This document shows positions 1 to 8,780 of a stretch of DNA of 64,000 nt, piece after piece. Position 1 is the first letter of the stretch; each line of letters opens with the position of its first letter. Both the position numbers and the translations under genes were made by a program. A model generated the notes under the pieces. The model was not told where the DNA came from and ran no database searches. It saw nothing but the letters and a program-made list of their open reading frames with translations. The DNA lies in assembly GCA_017525605.1 (NCBI GenBank), contig JAFXSM010000027.1, positions 1-64,000 of the forward strand, in the 5' to 3' direction. This DNA comes from Treponema sp. GTDB taxonomy: Bacteria > Spirochaetota > Spirochaetia > Treponematales > Treponemataceae.

Positions 1-2
1 AA

Positions 3-104
3 AAGCGTATTAAAACAAAGCCGACTCGTGCCAGCAAGGAACGCAAACTAAAGTTGAAGAAAATTAGAAGTGAGATTAAGAGGAATCGGGGAAAAATCTG
101 GTAA
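3..104 (+). CDS. arfB: ArfB-type peptidyl-tRNA hydrolase, C-terminal end only
   Basis: The reading frame open at the left edge encodes 33 residues before a stop and contains KPTRASKERKLKLKKIRS and a terminal RGKIW. This basic tail, with the PTRASKERRL-type core, is characteristic of ArfB/YaeJ proteins. ArfB hydrolyses peptidyl-tRNA on stalled ribosomes, and its tail enters the empty mRNA channel. The catalytic GGQ domain lies outside the window. The 260 bases after it up to the first repeat hold no convincing gene; one 17-codon minus-strand scrap (MAQLPGIIEQIKEDAEK) near 165-215 looks like decayed coding sequence. Confidence 0.75.
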   Translation, partial: KRIKTKPTRASKERKLKLKKIRSEIKRNRGKIW

Positions 105-364
105 AGTTCTGTCAGCAAATTGAAGAAAAAAAATATTAAACTTTTATTTTAATTCTAATCACTTTTCAGCATCTTCCTTTATTTGCTCAATTATACCTGG
201 TAATTGCGCCATAGAACGGCATTTTGATTTTTTTGTAGCAGATTCTTACAGATTTTTCTATTACGCAGATTTGCGTTTAAATGTTTTTGGAAAGTGGATT
301 TTTAGAAGAGATTTGAAAAGCGTTTCACAACTTTTGAAGATAGATTCTAAGTGCTTTGGAGTTA

Positions 365-401
365 AATGAAAAAGGCTTCCAGTCTGAATTAAACAAACTG
401 A
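365..401. repeat. 37-bp direct repeat, copy 1
   Basis: An exact 37-bp sequence here recurs at 2075-2111, so the two copies bracket the HipA-like gene. This copy forms one arm and the loop of the terminator of that gene. The other copy sits inside the truncated integrase frame and replaces its continuation. The arrangement suggests that the HipA cassette arrived by, or was duplicated through, recombination at this sequence. Confidence 0.8.
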
Positions 402-413
402 AAGCCTCTTGAA
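368..413 (-). terminator. Intrinsic terminator of the HipA-like gene
   Basis: On the minus strand AGGCTTTCAGT pairs with ACTGGAAGCCT (one mismatch) and is followed by TTTTTC. It lies about 40 bases downstream of the stop of the HipA-like gene. Confidence 0.7.
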
Positions 414-451
414 AAAGAATTAAACAATGGAGAACTGTTGAACTGCTGCTA

Positions 452-1849
452 TTATTTAACTTCCCAATACCCCGTCTTATTTGAACCAACGCGCTGAATC
501 TTTCCCTGTTTTTCAAGTTCGCTGTAAGTGCGAGTAATAGTTGCTCTTGAAAGGCCAGTAGCTTTAGAAACATCTTCCTTAGTCTGTTTTGGATTTCGTT
601 TTAACGCTGCATAAACCAGGTCTGCATTCGATACTTTTTCTTTCGGGCAAGGTGCTTCTGTTTTATACGATGCAAGAATTGATTTTGTTTCTTCGATTCT
701 TTCACGAAGCTTCTTTACCAGAGCGGTCTTTTTTTCTTCTGAAAGTCGTTTTAGCGGTTTTAGGAAATCAGCATACCAGTCGTCAATTCCATCAAGATTT
801 TCAAGATTGATTGTGGAAGCAATTTTTGAAACAGGGAGTTTGCTTATCTGCTCTGACTGTGTCTCGTAAAAAGGTTTTGCTCCAATCTGACCTGAAGAAA
901 TCATATTCATTTCAAAATCAAGAAGATTCAGGAACATGGATTTTCCTGTGTCATAAACCGGAGCAACTCCTTTCCACTGGAGTGTATTTGAATCCCTTAT
1001 AAATCTGATATTATAGGAATGGCGGTCAATGTTAGCCATGATGTAATCAACAAGAATGATTTTTAATAAATCCGCCTCCGCATTGGGAATCTTCATTTCA
1101 TTGCAGCGTTTTATAAGTTCTTCATAGTCGTAGAATTTTCCATCAATCAAATGCAAATCCTGATAAACAGCATCCATTGGAACCAGTTCAGTTGATTCAT
1201 CAATCATATCCGGGCAGTAACAAAAGTATTTATCATCACGAATTGTAAGATAATAAGGCACATAAGCAATATTGAGGCGTCTGCAAATTTCAGAGGCAAG
1301 GACTTCATTTAAAGGCTCCTGCTGTTCTGTTCCGGTCCCCGCTTTTTCAAGATAATTGATTCCATCCTTTTTGAACCAGCGCTTTGAAAGTTCACCGTTT
1401 GTTACATTATCAGGGGAGTAGAAACAAGAATTTCTATTCAGGCTTTTTGAATTACTTGTAAGGCGTAGTCCGATTGCCGGATCATACTCGTTGGTAAAGA
1501 AGTTAATATCTTCCCAAAAGAGTTTATCTTTAAGTTCAATAGGACAAATCCAGTATTGATCAGAAAGACTTAAGAACCAGCTCTTTTTTGCAAGTTCATA
1601 GTTTGAAGGTATTTCAAGTTCTTCCAGAGCTTCCTTAAAATGAGGTCGGGTAGAAGGAATAAGGCGGTTATCCAGAAACTGCTCCATTTTTTCATTCAGG
1701 ACATAAAGATTGTCTGCAGAAGGTTTTCCATTCAGAAACAGAGCAACCGGCAGGTGTTCCTTGTTATAAACCTGTAGAACTTCAATATAGCCCTTGTTTT
1801 CTGCATATCTGAGAATAGGGATATTCTTTTTATTAAGGATGTATTCCAT
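452..1849 (-). CDS. HipA/CtkA-fold protein kinase with C-terminal winged helix
   Basis: This 465-aa protein shows the HipA-type kinase signature: KAGTGTEQQEPLNEV at about residues 169-183 (nucleotide loop and Glu), NIDRHSYN at about 273-280 (catalytic Asp and metal-binding Asn) and PVYDTGKSM at about 297-305 (metal Asp). Unlike classic HipA it ends in a winged helix-turn-helix (residues about 408-465, TGLSRATITRTYSELEKQGK), so kinase and DNA-binding parts share one chain. The ATG at 1849 is preferred over an in-frame start 15 codons upstream because GAGGCG lies just before it. No hipB-like partner is adjacent. The 16-bp palindrome at 1868-1883 and the phased repeats at 1977-2072 upstream suggest self-regulation. 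Its role (toxin, regulator or defence) is inferred from family only. Confidence 0.8.
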   Translation of the reverse strand: MEYILNKKNIPILRYAENKGYIEVLQVYNKEHLPVALFLNGKPSADNLYVLNEKMEQFLDNRLIPSTRPHFKEALEELEIPSNYELAKKSWFLSLSDQYWICPIELKDKLFWEDINFFTNEYDPAIGLRLTSNSKSLNRNSCFYSPDNVTNGELSKRWFKKDGINYLEKAGTGTEQQEPLNEVLASEICRRLNIAYVPYYLTIRDDKYFCYCPDMIDESTELVPMDAVYQDLHLIDGKFYDYEELIKRCNEMKIPNAEADLLKIILVDYIMANIDRHSYNIRFIRDSNTLQWKGVAPVYDTGKSMFLNLLDFEMNMISSGQIGAKPFYETQSEQISKLPVSKIASTINLENLDGIDDWYADFLKPLKRLSEEKKTALVKKLRERIEETKSILASYKTEAPCPKEKVSNADLVYAALKRNPKQTKEDVSKATGLSRATITRTYSELEKQGKIQRVGSNKTGYWEVK

Positions 1850-1867
1850 ATTTCGCCTCACATATTT

Positions 1868-1883
1868 GACATGTAAACATGTC
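1868..1883. promoter_or_regulatory. 16-bp palindrome before the HipA-like gene
   Basis: GACATG-TAAA-CATGTC is a perfect dyad about 20 bases upstream of the start codon at 1849. It is positioned to act as an operator for a dimeric DNA-binding protein, possibly the gene's own winged-helix product. Confidence 0.55.
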
Positions 1884-1936
1884 GTTGAGTTCAAACCCGC
1901 TTAAATATCGCGGTTTTGAACATCACCTTTTAGTGT

Positions 1937-1970
1937 AACCCGTTCAGAATCTGAAGTTTCAGAACGGGTT
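1937..1970. promoter_or_regulatory. Hairpin in the HipA-gene upstream region
   Basis: AACCCGTTCAGA and TCAGAACGGGTT form a 12-bp stem with one mismatch. A T-rich run (TTTTCTTATTT) follows on the plus strand, so it could stop plus-strand transcripts. In the minus orientation it would lie in the long leader of the HipA-like gene. Confidence 0.45.
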
Positions 1971-1976
1971 TTCTTA

Positions 1977-2072
1977 TTTATCGGCTCAAGTATACGAAAA
2001 TGATAAGATTTATCGGCTCAAAAATCAAGTTTATCGGCTCATTTTGATGAAACAAGTGATTTTATCGGCTCA
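1977..2072. repeat. Four phased 12-bp direct repeats (TTTATCGGCTCA)
   Basis: Perfect copies start at 1977, 2009, 2030 and 2061. Start-to-start distances are 32, 21 and 31 bp, about three, two and three DNA turns, so all copies face the same side of the helix. They lie 128-223 bp upstream of the HipA-like start. The pattern fits a multi-site operator bound cooperatively. Confidence 0.8.
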
Positions 2073-2325
2073 ATAATGAAAAAGGCTTCCAGTCTGAATT
2101 AAACAAACTGATTCTGTCTACAGATTGAGATTTTGCTTTCTCTGCTTTTGAATTGATACGTTCTGGTATATCGCCAAGGACAGCCCATCTCATAGCAATG
2201 GTTTCTGCTTCTTTGCGGTCTTTTGTACCAGTAGATTTGTTTTGTGAATAGGATCCATCGGCTAGTAAGAATTGTACATAATAATAACCGTTGAACTTCT
2301 TAAATAACGAAAAAGGCCTGTTCAT
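2062..2325 (-). pseudogene. Tyrosine integrase, N-terminal remnant
   Basis: The first 70 or so residues (MNRPFSLFKKFNGYYYVQF, then QNKSTGTKDRKEAETIAMRW) resemble the arm-type DNA-binding domain of tyrosine recombinases. At 2111 the frame runs into the 37-bp direct repeat and soon stops, so core-binding and catalytic domains are missing. The start lies only 18 bases from a tRNA 3'-end remnant, the usual place of an integrase at its attachment site. The gene marks an old island edge and cannot encode an active enzyme. Confidence 0.7.
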
Positions 2326-2343
2326 CTAAACAAACCTTTTAGA

Positions 2344-2384
2344 TAGCGGGGGCAGGACTCGAACCTGCGGCCTCCGGGTTATAA
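2344..2384 (-). other. tRNA 3'-end remnant (probable integration scar)
   Basis: On the minus strand GCAGG-TTCGAGT-CCTGC forms a T arm followed by an acceptor strand CCCCGCTA, preceded by ATAACCCGGAGGCC like the end of an anticodon arm. The 5' half does not pair with it, there is no D arm and no encoded CCA, so it is not a functional tRNA. It is what an integrase leaves when it targets the 3' half of a tRNA gene. The 220 bases between here and 2608 show no gene. Confidence 0.65.
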
Positions 2385-2607
2385 GGGGACGCCTAAGTGT
2401 CTCAGATAACCACATACTGTCTCATTTATATAGAAGATAATAACACAAATTTCGTTAAAAGTCACAGTATTTTTCAGTTAAATTCAGATTTTTATCGAAT
2501 TCTGTATAAAAGTTCTGCATAAAAGCTTTCAGGCGTCGGGTTTTGCCAAAAAGAAATGGTCTAGTGTTTTTTGTTCAATTTTTGTCTAAAGAAACACTAA
2601 AACCGCT

Positions 2608-2636
2608 CTCCGGGACACCCCTCAAAAATCCCGGAG
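2608..2636 (-). terminator. Probable terminator of the restriction operon
   Basis: CTCCGGGA and TCCCGGAG form a perfect 8-bp stem about 30 bases beyond the stop of the ATPase gene. On the minus strand it is followed by GCGGTTTTAG, a modest U tract. Confidence 0.5.
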
Positions 2637-2666
2637 GCTGGAAGAAAAGTTTTATGCAAATCATAG

Positions 2667-4772
2667 TTAATTTGTCCTATCAAAATATTGATCTATTGCC
2701 TTATCTGTAATTTTAATAAATCTTCCATTTTCACTCCAAGTTCGAGTTACTAAACCTAGCTCTTCAAGGTTTTTCGCCCTTACGCCTATTAGCTGCTTAG
2801 ATAAGTCTAATTCCTCAATAAGATCTTTAACATTACAACCTTTTTGATATGAATTAAAAAGAGTTGACAATATTTGATATTCTATATCTGGTAAATTATC
2901 TGGATTTTTAATATTTTCAATTTCTTGTTTGAACAAATCTGCTATAGTTACCATTATAACAGGACTATGGCAATCAGGACATTTCATATAAGTAAATTCA
3001 AGCATAGGCTTCATTTCATATGGAAATTTCTTCTTGCAATTATTATTTGTACATTCAAAGTTTTTTGATTGTTTCAAAAAATCTTCAATAGTTTGATTAA
3101 AATTAAAAGGTCGCTCAATGAAATATTTTCTATGCTCAATTGGCTTTCCCCATCGTAGATTTGATTTCATTATAAGTCCATAATTGATTGCATAAATATC
3201 AACATTTTTCCCATCTCTATCACTCATTTCATTATATTTTGTTATAAAAAAATTTAATTCCAGAGTTGAAATAAGATTTTCTAATTCAGGAAAACAATAA
3301 AAATGGCTAGTAAATGGATTTGTTTTATTTTCTTGATAACTTTTTCCTTTATATTCTCCCTTTATAATTTTTTGACGTATTTCTTTCATACGTTTTATAA
3401 TTATTTCAAGCAGAGTCTTCTGTTGAATTACTGATAACTTTTCTTCAAAAGTACAAAGTGAGTGAGTTTTATTATCAAAAAAAACTTCGAGTTGATTTTG
3501 ATAATAACGCTGGGCTGCTCCTTCAATATCTTTTTTTGTTATTTTTTTATTATAAGAAATTGTATTTTGATGACAATAAAATAGAATATATCCCAAACAC
3601 CTTGGGACATTCATAGATACTTGAAATAGTAGTTCGTAATAATTATCGATTGATGCTAAGTCTGTATCAAAATAGAAACTTGGCTCCTTATGGCAGAAGA
3701 AATGAAACCTATTTTGCAATAACCGCTTTGTAAAATCAATTGCTTTTTCTTCCATTTTTTCACGATCAATGGTCGAATATAAATTATAGAAATCTAGGTT
3801 TATTTTATCAATTTTTGTAGGGTCAATATTTCCATAATAGATTCTGTTTGGATAACATGCAATTTTGAATTTAATAAACTCTTCGGACCAGTTATTCAAT
3901 GGTGCTAAGATAGTATCAACGAAAGTTTTTAGAGCATCTTGTTCTAATTCAGAGAAATCATCTAACAAAACATATAAATGACGTATTTGTAATATTAAAA
4001 GTATTTCTTTCAATTCAGACAAATAATCTTTTATCTTAAATATTTGAACAAAAATGCTACCAAATTCTTGACACCACATATCTGCAGTTCTTTGTCTCAT
4101 TGAATCACTAGATAAAAGAGAGCTATTAACTGAAGGTGTGGCTGAAAAATTACTGCTAATATTACCGGAAGTATTAGATTCAGATTCTTTTTCAATATCA
4201 TTTGAAATTTTGGTCTGGACATCGCTTAAAACTGGAATTTCAATCTTCTCTAGGCATTCATTATTATCTACTTTTTGTAATAAGGTGTTTATTTTATTTT
4301 TTAGTTCATTATTTTTAAAACTTTGAAAGATTCTTTCAAATAAATTGTATTTTTCATCAACAGATTGAACAATTATTTGTAATACGTCTTTTATAAATGC
4401 CCTTTGTAACAAATATTTACTGATTATTTCTTTTGGAATATTATTCTCAAGCTTTGTATCATTAATATATTCTGACTGAGTACTTTCAAATAATGTTTTT
4501 ACATCAATATAGCAGGTAATTTTACTATTATCTTTTTTTATATCATCTTCCAATTTTTGAAAAATTGTAGATTTTCCCGTTCCTTTTCTTCCAATTAAAT
4601 ATGTTGTATTCGGATTTTTACATATATTTAGAATTTGATTATCAGGCAATAAATCTACATATAATTCTTGAATTAAGTTTCTTCCATTTTCTTCAGAGAG
4701 TTCTGCTCTTCGATATTTTTTTAATGATTCAGTTACTTTTCCAAAATTTGCTTTTTCTTCTTCTGTAAACAT
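2667..4772 (-). CDS. P-loop ATPase with zinc ribbon and winged helix, last gene of the type I operon
   Basis: This 701-aa protein has a Walker A motif GRKGTGKST (residues 61-69) and a Walker B strand LYVLLDD (about 266-272), an AAA/STAND-like ATPase core. A low-complexity Ser/Asn stretch lies at about 200-225. Near residue 590-625 two CxxxxC/CxxC pairs (CTNNNC and CPDC) form a zinc ribbon, and the last 60 residues form a winged helix. It starts 14 bases after hsdR stops, so it is co-transcribed with the restriction genes. I do not recognise a characterised homologue; the architecture resembles ORC/Cdc6-like or defence-associated ATPases. An accessory anti-phage or regulatory role is inferred from position alone. 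Confidence 0.7.
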   Translation of the reverse strand: MFTEEEKANFGKVTESLKKYRRAELSEENGRNLIQELYVDLLPDNQILNICKNPNTTYLIGRKGTGKSTIFQKLEDDIKKDNSKITCYIDVKTLFESTQSEYINDTKLENNIPKEIISKYLLQRAFIKDVLQIIVQSVDEKYNLFERIFQSFKNNELKNKINTLLQKVDNNECLEKIEIPVLSDVQTKISNDIEKESESNTSGNISSNFSATPSVNSSLLSSDSMRQRTADMWCQEFGSIFVQIFKIKDYLSELKEILLILQIRHLYVLLDDFSELEQDALKTFVDTILAPLNNWSEEFIKFKIACYPNRIYYGNIDPTKIDKINLDFYNLYSTIDREKMEEKAIDFTKRLLQNRFHFFCHKEPSFYFDTDLASIDNYYELLFQVSMNVPRCLGYILFYCHQNTISYNKKITKKDIEGAAQRYYQNQLEVFFDNKTHSLCTFEEKLSVIQQKTLLEIIIKRMKEIRQKIIKGEYKGKSYQENKTNPFTSHFYCFPELENLISTLELNFFITKYNEMSDRDGKNVDIYAINYGLIMKSNLRWGKPIEHRKYFIERPFNFNQTIEDFLKQSKNFECTNNNCKKKFPYEMKPMLEFTYMKCPDCHSPVIMVTIADLFKQEIENIKNPDNLPDIEYQILSTLFNSYQKGCNVKDLIEELDLSKQLIGVRAKNLEELGLVTRTWSENGRFIKITDKAIDQYFDRTN

Positions 4773-4786
4773 TTTTTACCTCTTTA

Positions 4787-7702
4787 TTAATAATACTGCT
4801 CTACATAACTATAAGCCTTCTCAAAAACATCGTTATCCTTAATCTTATACTTAATCCAAACGATGCTTCTGAGTGATTTTCTCACTTCCTTCTGGCCTGT
4901 TGTTGTATTCTGCCAACCGTCAAAACGAACGATTTTTACGATGTTATCAATATCCTCGACAATGCGCTCTACGACAACCGGAGTTTTTGCATTTTTTACA
5001 CCTTCAAAAAGCTCTGTCAAAACAGCTTTGCCTTTATCGATTTCATTCTCCGGGACATACTGTTTTTCTGCAACGACTGCTTCTTTTGCCATTTGGAGCA
5101 ATGCCTTCAGGAACTCAATACTAGTGATAAGCTGCTGTTCGTGCTGATTTTTTAGTTCTTCTAGCTTTTCACCAAGTTTTACAAATTTTGGATCGTCAGT
5201 GTATTTTCGGATTTTTGCAATCAAATCGATTTCAAGTTTTTTGATTTTTCCGTTCGTTATATCAGGATTGCTGATAAAGTAATCAACCAACTCAGGATTC
5301 AGCTCAATTATGTCTTCGTCTGTGGCTTCTTTTGCTTTATCCACAGTCAAATTATCATGAACAAGTTCCATAGTCTTTGGACCAAGTGCAGCCCAAATCA
5401 ATGCACCCGAATTATCAACTGGCTTTACAGATTCATAAACATAAGAAAGCCAGATATAATCTTTTTTGAACTGATTCAAACAAGGATCTGGTGATAATGC
5501 TTCCCAAGCTCGTGCCAATACTCTGTAATCTGCTGCAAACTTATCTTTTAATTCATCAGTAGGAATTGCTTCCTGAGCAGCCTGTAAAACTTCAAATCCA
5601 TCTACAGTACGGTCTACACCTAAGAAATATTGCAAACATTTATTTACAAGATTTGGAAGCTCAGCTTTTACGCCTTCAATATTTGTAATAACTTGGCGCA
5701 TAGACTTATCATCAAAGTTCAATGCCTTTGCAACATTATCAAAAATACCAATGTAATCCACAACAAGACCATGAGTTTTACTTACATCAGAAACTCTGTT
5801 TACACGACAAATGGCCTGAAGTAAAGTATGGTCTTTTAATGGCTTATCAAGATACATTACCTGCAAGTTAGGTGCATCAAATCCTGTAAGGAGTTTTGCA
5901 GTAACAATAATCAACTGCAATGGATTATTCGGATCTCGGAACTCATCAAGCACAGCGGCTTCTTGGTCACGGTCGCGACGGTAAGTTTTGTATCTGTCAG
6001 CTTTATCATTATTAGTATCCATAATGATAGTTGTTGCTTGTGGACCCATTAAAATATCAAGTTCTTGCTTATACTTCAAACAGCACTCACGGTCATAAAC
6101 AACAACCATTCCCTTAAATCCATTCGGCTTAATCTTAGTTCTAAAATGCTTTTCTATATGTACACAAACTTTATGAATACGTTCCTGGTCATACATGATT
6201 GCTTTCATGTTTACACGGCGAGAAAGCTCTGCCTTTTCTTTTTCAGTAAGCTCTTTTGTGAGCTCTTCAAACTCTGCATCAATCTTATCTTTATCAACAT
6301 GAAGTTCTACCGGAACAGGTTCAAAATTCAATGGCAATGTTGCATTATCGCGGATGGAATCACTGAATGAATATTTACTCATGTATCCGCTTTTATCTTC
6401 AATAGCACCAAATGTACGGAAAGTATTTTTATCCAGACGGTTAATTGGTGTTCCTGTTAAACCAAAGAAAAATGCATTAGGAAGTGCTAGCCTCATCTTT
6501 TCACCCAGGTCGCCTTCCTGAGTTCTGTGTGCCTCATCAACCATAACGATAATATTGTCACGAGTATTGAGAGTTTCTGTAACATCACCAAAACGGAAAA
6601 TAGTTGTAATAAGAATCTTTCTCAAATCACTCTTGAAAAAGTTTATCAATTCTTCTTTTGTTCCAGCACTATCCAAGTTAGGAATATCAGCTGCATTAAA
6701 ATCTCCGGTAATTTGAGTTTCAAGACTTATTCGGTCATCAACTACTACAACTGTTGGATTCTTCAATTCAGGAATCATTCTAAGTTTCTGAGCTGCAAAA
6801 ATCATGAGCAAAGATTTTCCTGACCCCTGGAAATGCCAAATAAGTCCTTTCTTTGGATAGCCTGCTTTTACACGTTCAATGATAAGATTTGCACCTTCAA
6901 ATTGCTGGTAACGACAAACAATCTTATAAAGACGTTTCTTTTTATCAGTTGCAAACAATGAGAAGAACTGGAAAATATCCATGATGTGTTCAGGTGTAAG
7001 CATATCAGTTACATCAATCTCAACATCTTTTAATGTTCCTTCTGTTTTATGTGTTGCTGTATGCCATGGGCCCCATTTACTAAGCGGAGCATTAATAGCA
7101 CCATAACGGAAAGTCTTTCCTTCAGAAGCAAAATTAAATACGTTGGTGCAGAACATCTGGGGAACAGATTTTTCATAATCTTGAATATCCTGTGCTCCAT
7201 CAAGCCATGTAATTGCATCGCGAACAGGTGTTTTTAGTTCTCCAATTACCAGCGGAAAGCCGTTTACCAAAAGTACAATATCAAAGCGTTTTCCGCCTTT
7301 TTCCATTGGGTAAACCCACTGATTTGTTACAACATATTCATTTTTGGCAAGTTCTTCTTCTGTCATAGTGCCGAAGAAGCGGATTGGAGTCATTCTTCCG
7401 TCTTTACCAAAGGGGAAAGAGTTTTCTTCAAAAATAAGTTTTTTGAACTTTTCATTCTGGCTTACTAGGTTATGTTCTTTTGTGGTATTGATTAATGTAC
7501 GTAGTTTATAAATTACTTGGTCGGCACGGCTTGGTTCTTCTGCAATTTCTGGATTCAAGCGGATAAGAGCAGCTTTTACCATAGATTCAACAAGCACTTC
7601 ATTCTGAGCTCTTGGAAGTTCCTCAGCTGATACATAGTGCCACCAATTCTGTTGGAGTTTTGTTATCATCATTTGTTCTATGGTATTGTCTTCGTTAAAC
7701 AT
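4787..7702 (-). CDS. hsdR: Type I restriction enzyme, R (motor/nuclease) subunit
   Basis: 971 residues, normal for HsdR. The N-terminal nuclease site is visible as FDIVLLVNGFPLVIGELKTP (D, E and K at about 141, 155, 157). The SF2 translocase motor follows, with HFQGSGKS (Walker A, about 290-297), VDEAHRT (motif II) and GLTGTPI (motif III). The ATG at 7702 is chosen over one 8 codons upstream because AGAGGAG precedes it and the overlap with the upstream gene disappears. It uses ATP to pull DNA and cleaves unmodified DNA far from the recognition site. Two accessory genes sit on either side of it in the operon. Confidence 0.93.
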   Translation of the reverse strand: MFNEDNTIEQMMITKLQQNWWHYVSAEELPRAQNEVLVESMVKAALIRLNPEIAEEPSRADQVIYKLRTLINTTKEHNLVSQNEKFKKLIFEENSFPFGKDGRMTPIRFFGTMTEEELAKNEYVVTNQWVYPMEKGGKRFDIVLLVNGFPLVIGELKTPVRDAITWLDGAQDIQDYEKSVPQMFCTNVFNFASEGKTFRYGAINAPLSKWGPWHTATHKTEGTLKDVEIDVTDMLTPEHIMDIFQFFSLFATDKKKRLYKIVCRYQQFEGANLIIERVKAGYPKKGLIWHFQGSGKSLLMIFAAQKLRMIPELKNPTVVVVDDRISLETQITGDFNAADIPNLDSAGTKEELINFFKSDLRKILITTIFRFGDVTETLNTRDNIIVMVDEAHRTQEGDLGEKMRLALPNAFFFGLTGTPINRLDKNTFRTFGAIEDKSGYMSKYSFSDSIRDNATLPLNFEPVPVELHVDKDKIDAEFEELTKELTEKEKAELSRRVNMKAIMYDQERIHKVCVHIEKHFRTKIKPNGFKGMVVVYDRECCLKYKQELDILMGPQATTIIMDTNNDKADRYKTYRRDRDQEAAVLDEFRDPNNPLQLIIVTAKLLTGFDAPNLQVMYLDKPLKDHTLLQAICRVNRVSDVSKTHGLVVDYIGIFDNVAKALNFDDKSMRQVITNIEGVKAELPNLVNKCLQYFLGVDRTVDGFEVLQAAQEAIPTDELKDKFAADYRVLARAWEALSPDPCLNQFKKDYIWLSYVYESVKPVDNSGALIWAALGPKTMELVHDNLTVDKAKEATDEDIIELNPELVDYFISNPDITNGKIKKLEIDLIAKIRKYTDDPKFVKLGEKLEELKNQHEQQLITSIEFLKALLQMAKEAVVAEKQYVPENEIDKGKAVLTELFEGVKNAKTPVVVERIVEDIDNIVKIVRFDGWQNTTTGQKEVRKSLRSIVWIKYKIKDNDVFEKAYSYVEQYY

Positions 7703-7707
7703 AAAGC

Positions 7708-8196
7708 TTACTCCTCTATTATCCATTTTCCGTTCTTTTTGCTTCCGTCACGGATTAAAATACCAGATTGCTGCAATTTCTTCAGAATGCGAGAAACCGT
7801 GCTTTCTGATAATCCTGTGCTAGAGGCAAGTATTTCTCTTGTTATTGAAACATTCTGCTTTATCAGTTCAAGAACTTCCGATTCATTCTCATTCAGTTTT
7901 ATTGTGTCATTTATTGTGTCATTTATTGTGTCATTTATTGTGTGAAATGAAAGATTGAACTCAGGAATAGGATTAAGGTGCATTTTTACAATCTCGCTGA
8001 TTTCCTCGGCAGCTTTTTTTGCATCTTCCAAACCGGGTACGGAATCATCGTCCGCAATTCCAAAAATCAGCTTGCCGCCAAAAGAATTTGCGAACGCACT
8101 GACGGTCTTGCACCAGCTTTTTGGTCTTTTTGTTTCGAGCATGGCTTTTTTATCGTATTCGGAGGTTTCGCCAAAGTATTGAGATATATCTATCAT
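7708..8196 (-). CDS. Short AlbA_2 (Schlafen-like) domain plus winged helix protein
   Basis: 162 residues. Residues 20-95 carry the AlbA_2 signature (KTVSAFANSFGGKLIFGIADD), the divergent nucleic-acid-binding domain found in Schlafen-like and RecG-like regulators. The last 60 residues form a winged helix (STGLSESTVSRILKKLQ). The usual long middle region is missing; the halves are joined by a low-complexity INDT repeat linker. Its start overlaps the stop of the hsdS 3' half by one base (TAATG), and hsdR begins 5 bases after its end, so it belongs to the operon. Regulation of the restriction genes is plausible but unproven. Confidence 0.7.
   Translation of the reverse strand: MIDISQYFGETSEYDKKAMLETKRPKSWCKTVSAFANSFGGKLIFGIADDDSVPGLEDAKKAAEEISEIVKMHLNPIPEFNLSFHTINDTINDTINDTIKLNENESEVLELIKQNVSITREILASSTGLSESTVSRILKKLQQSGILIRDGSKKNGKWIIEE
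7901..7943. repeat. 12-bp tandem repeat inside the AlbA_2 gene
   Basis: Three perfect copies of ATTGTGTCATTT plus a partial fourth encode INDT-INDT-INDT. Because the unit is a multiple of three, copy-number change would lengthen or shorten the linker without breaking the frame. Confidence 0.9.
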
Positions 8197-8780
8197 TATT
8201 TTCCTCCCAGATTTTCTGCAATTATTTTTTTATACACTGCAGAAAGCGAATCTAACGAGGCTTGAATTGCTAATTTAGATTCTTCGGATTTTTGAACGAA
8301 ATCAGCAAATTGATTTTGAATTTGTAATGATGGAATTGGTATAAAAACATTTCCTAAAATATCAATAGGTATACCTTTTATTGTTGCTCCTCTCTTTTGA
8401 CTTTCAAAATATTCCCTTTGCATATCAAGAACTATTTTAAGATATAGATTATTAATCCTAGTTTCATCGATATCTGTTAATGCTAGAATATCTTGATTAG
8501 TACACATATCACAATTAGTAATAGATGTTTTTCCAACTCCTACACGATTTCCAAACAACAGAGTTCCCTTTTTTATAAGGTGAGTAGCACTTTTATTTAC
8601 ACCTAATTCAGTAAGAAAATCTTTAGCTGATGTTTTATCAATATAATTTGGTCCGAGTGCAACAGTGCTTATCCATGGGATATCTCCCCCGTAGTATTCT
8701 GGATGTTTTGTATCAGGGGTTCCGCCACTAACAAAATTACAGATGGTATTTAATTTTTCTTTTTTTATTTTAGAATCATC
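8196..8780 (-). pseudogene. hsdS: Type I specificity subunit, 3' half (second TRD), out of frame with the 5' half
   Basis: The frame from about 8780 encodes a typical second target-recognition domain (NFVSGGTPDTKHPEYYGGD, then DIPWIST, KKGTLLFGNRVG) and ends in a coiled-coil spacer. It has no ATG or GTG near its upstream end; the first possible start (TTG at 8558) would cut through the TRD. One extra A in the CTAAAAT tract at the end of the 5' half, or a -1 slip on the AAAA, would join the halves into a normal HsdS of about 375 residues. It may be a broken gene, a phase-variable one or a recoded one. Confidence 0.75.

Noticed and set aside
1977..2072. Plasmid-type replication iterons
   Set aside because: No replication protein nearby; the spacing and position fit an operator for the adjacent gene better.
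2344..2384. A functional tRNA gene
   Set aside because: Only the T arm and acceptor 3' strand are present; the anticodon stem does not pair and there is no D arm.
7901..7943. CRISPR-like array
   Set aside because: The 12-bp units are contiguous without spacers and encode an in-frame linker.
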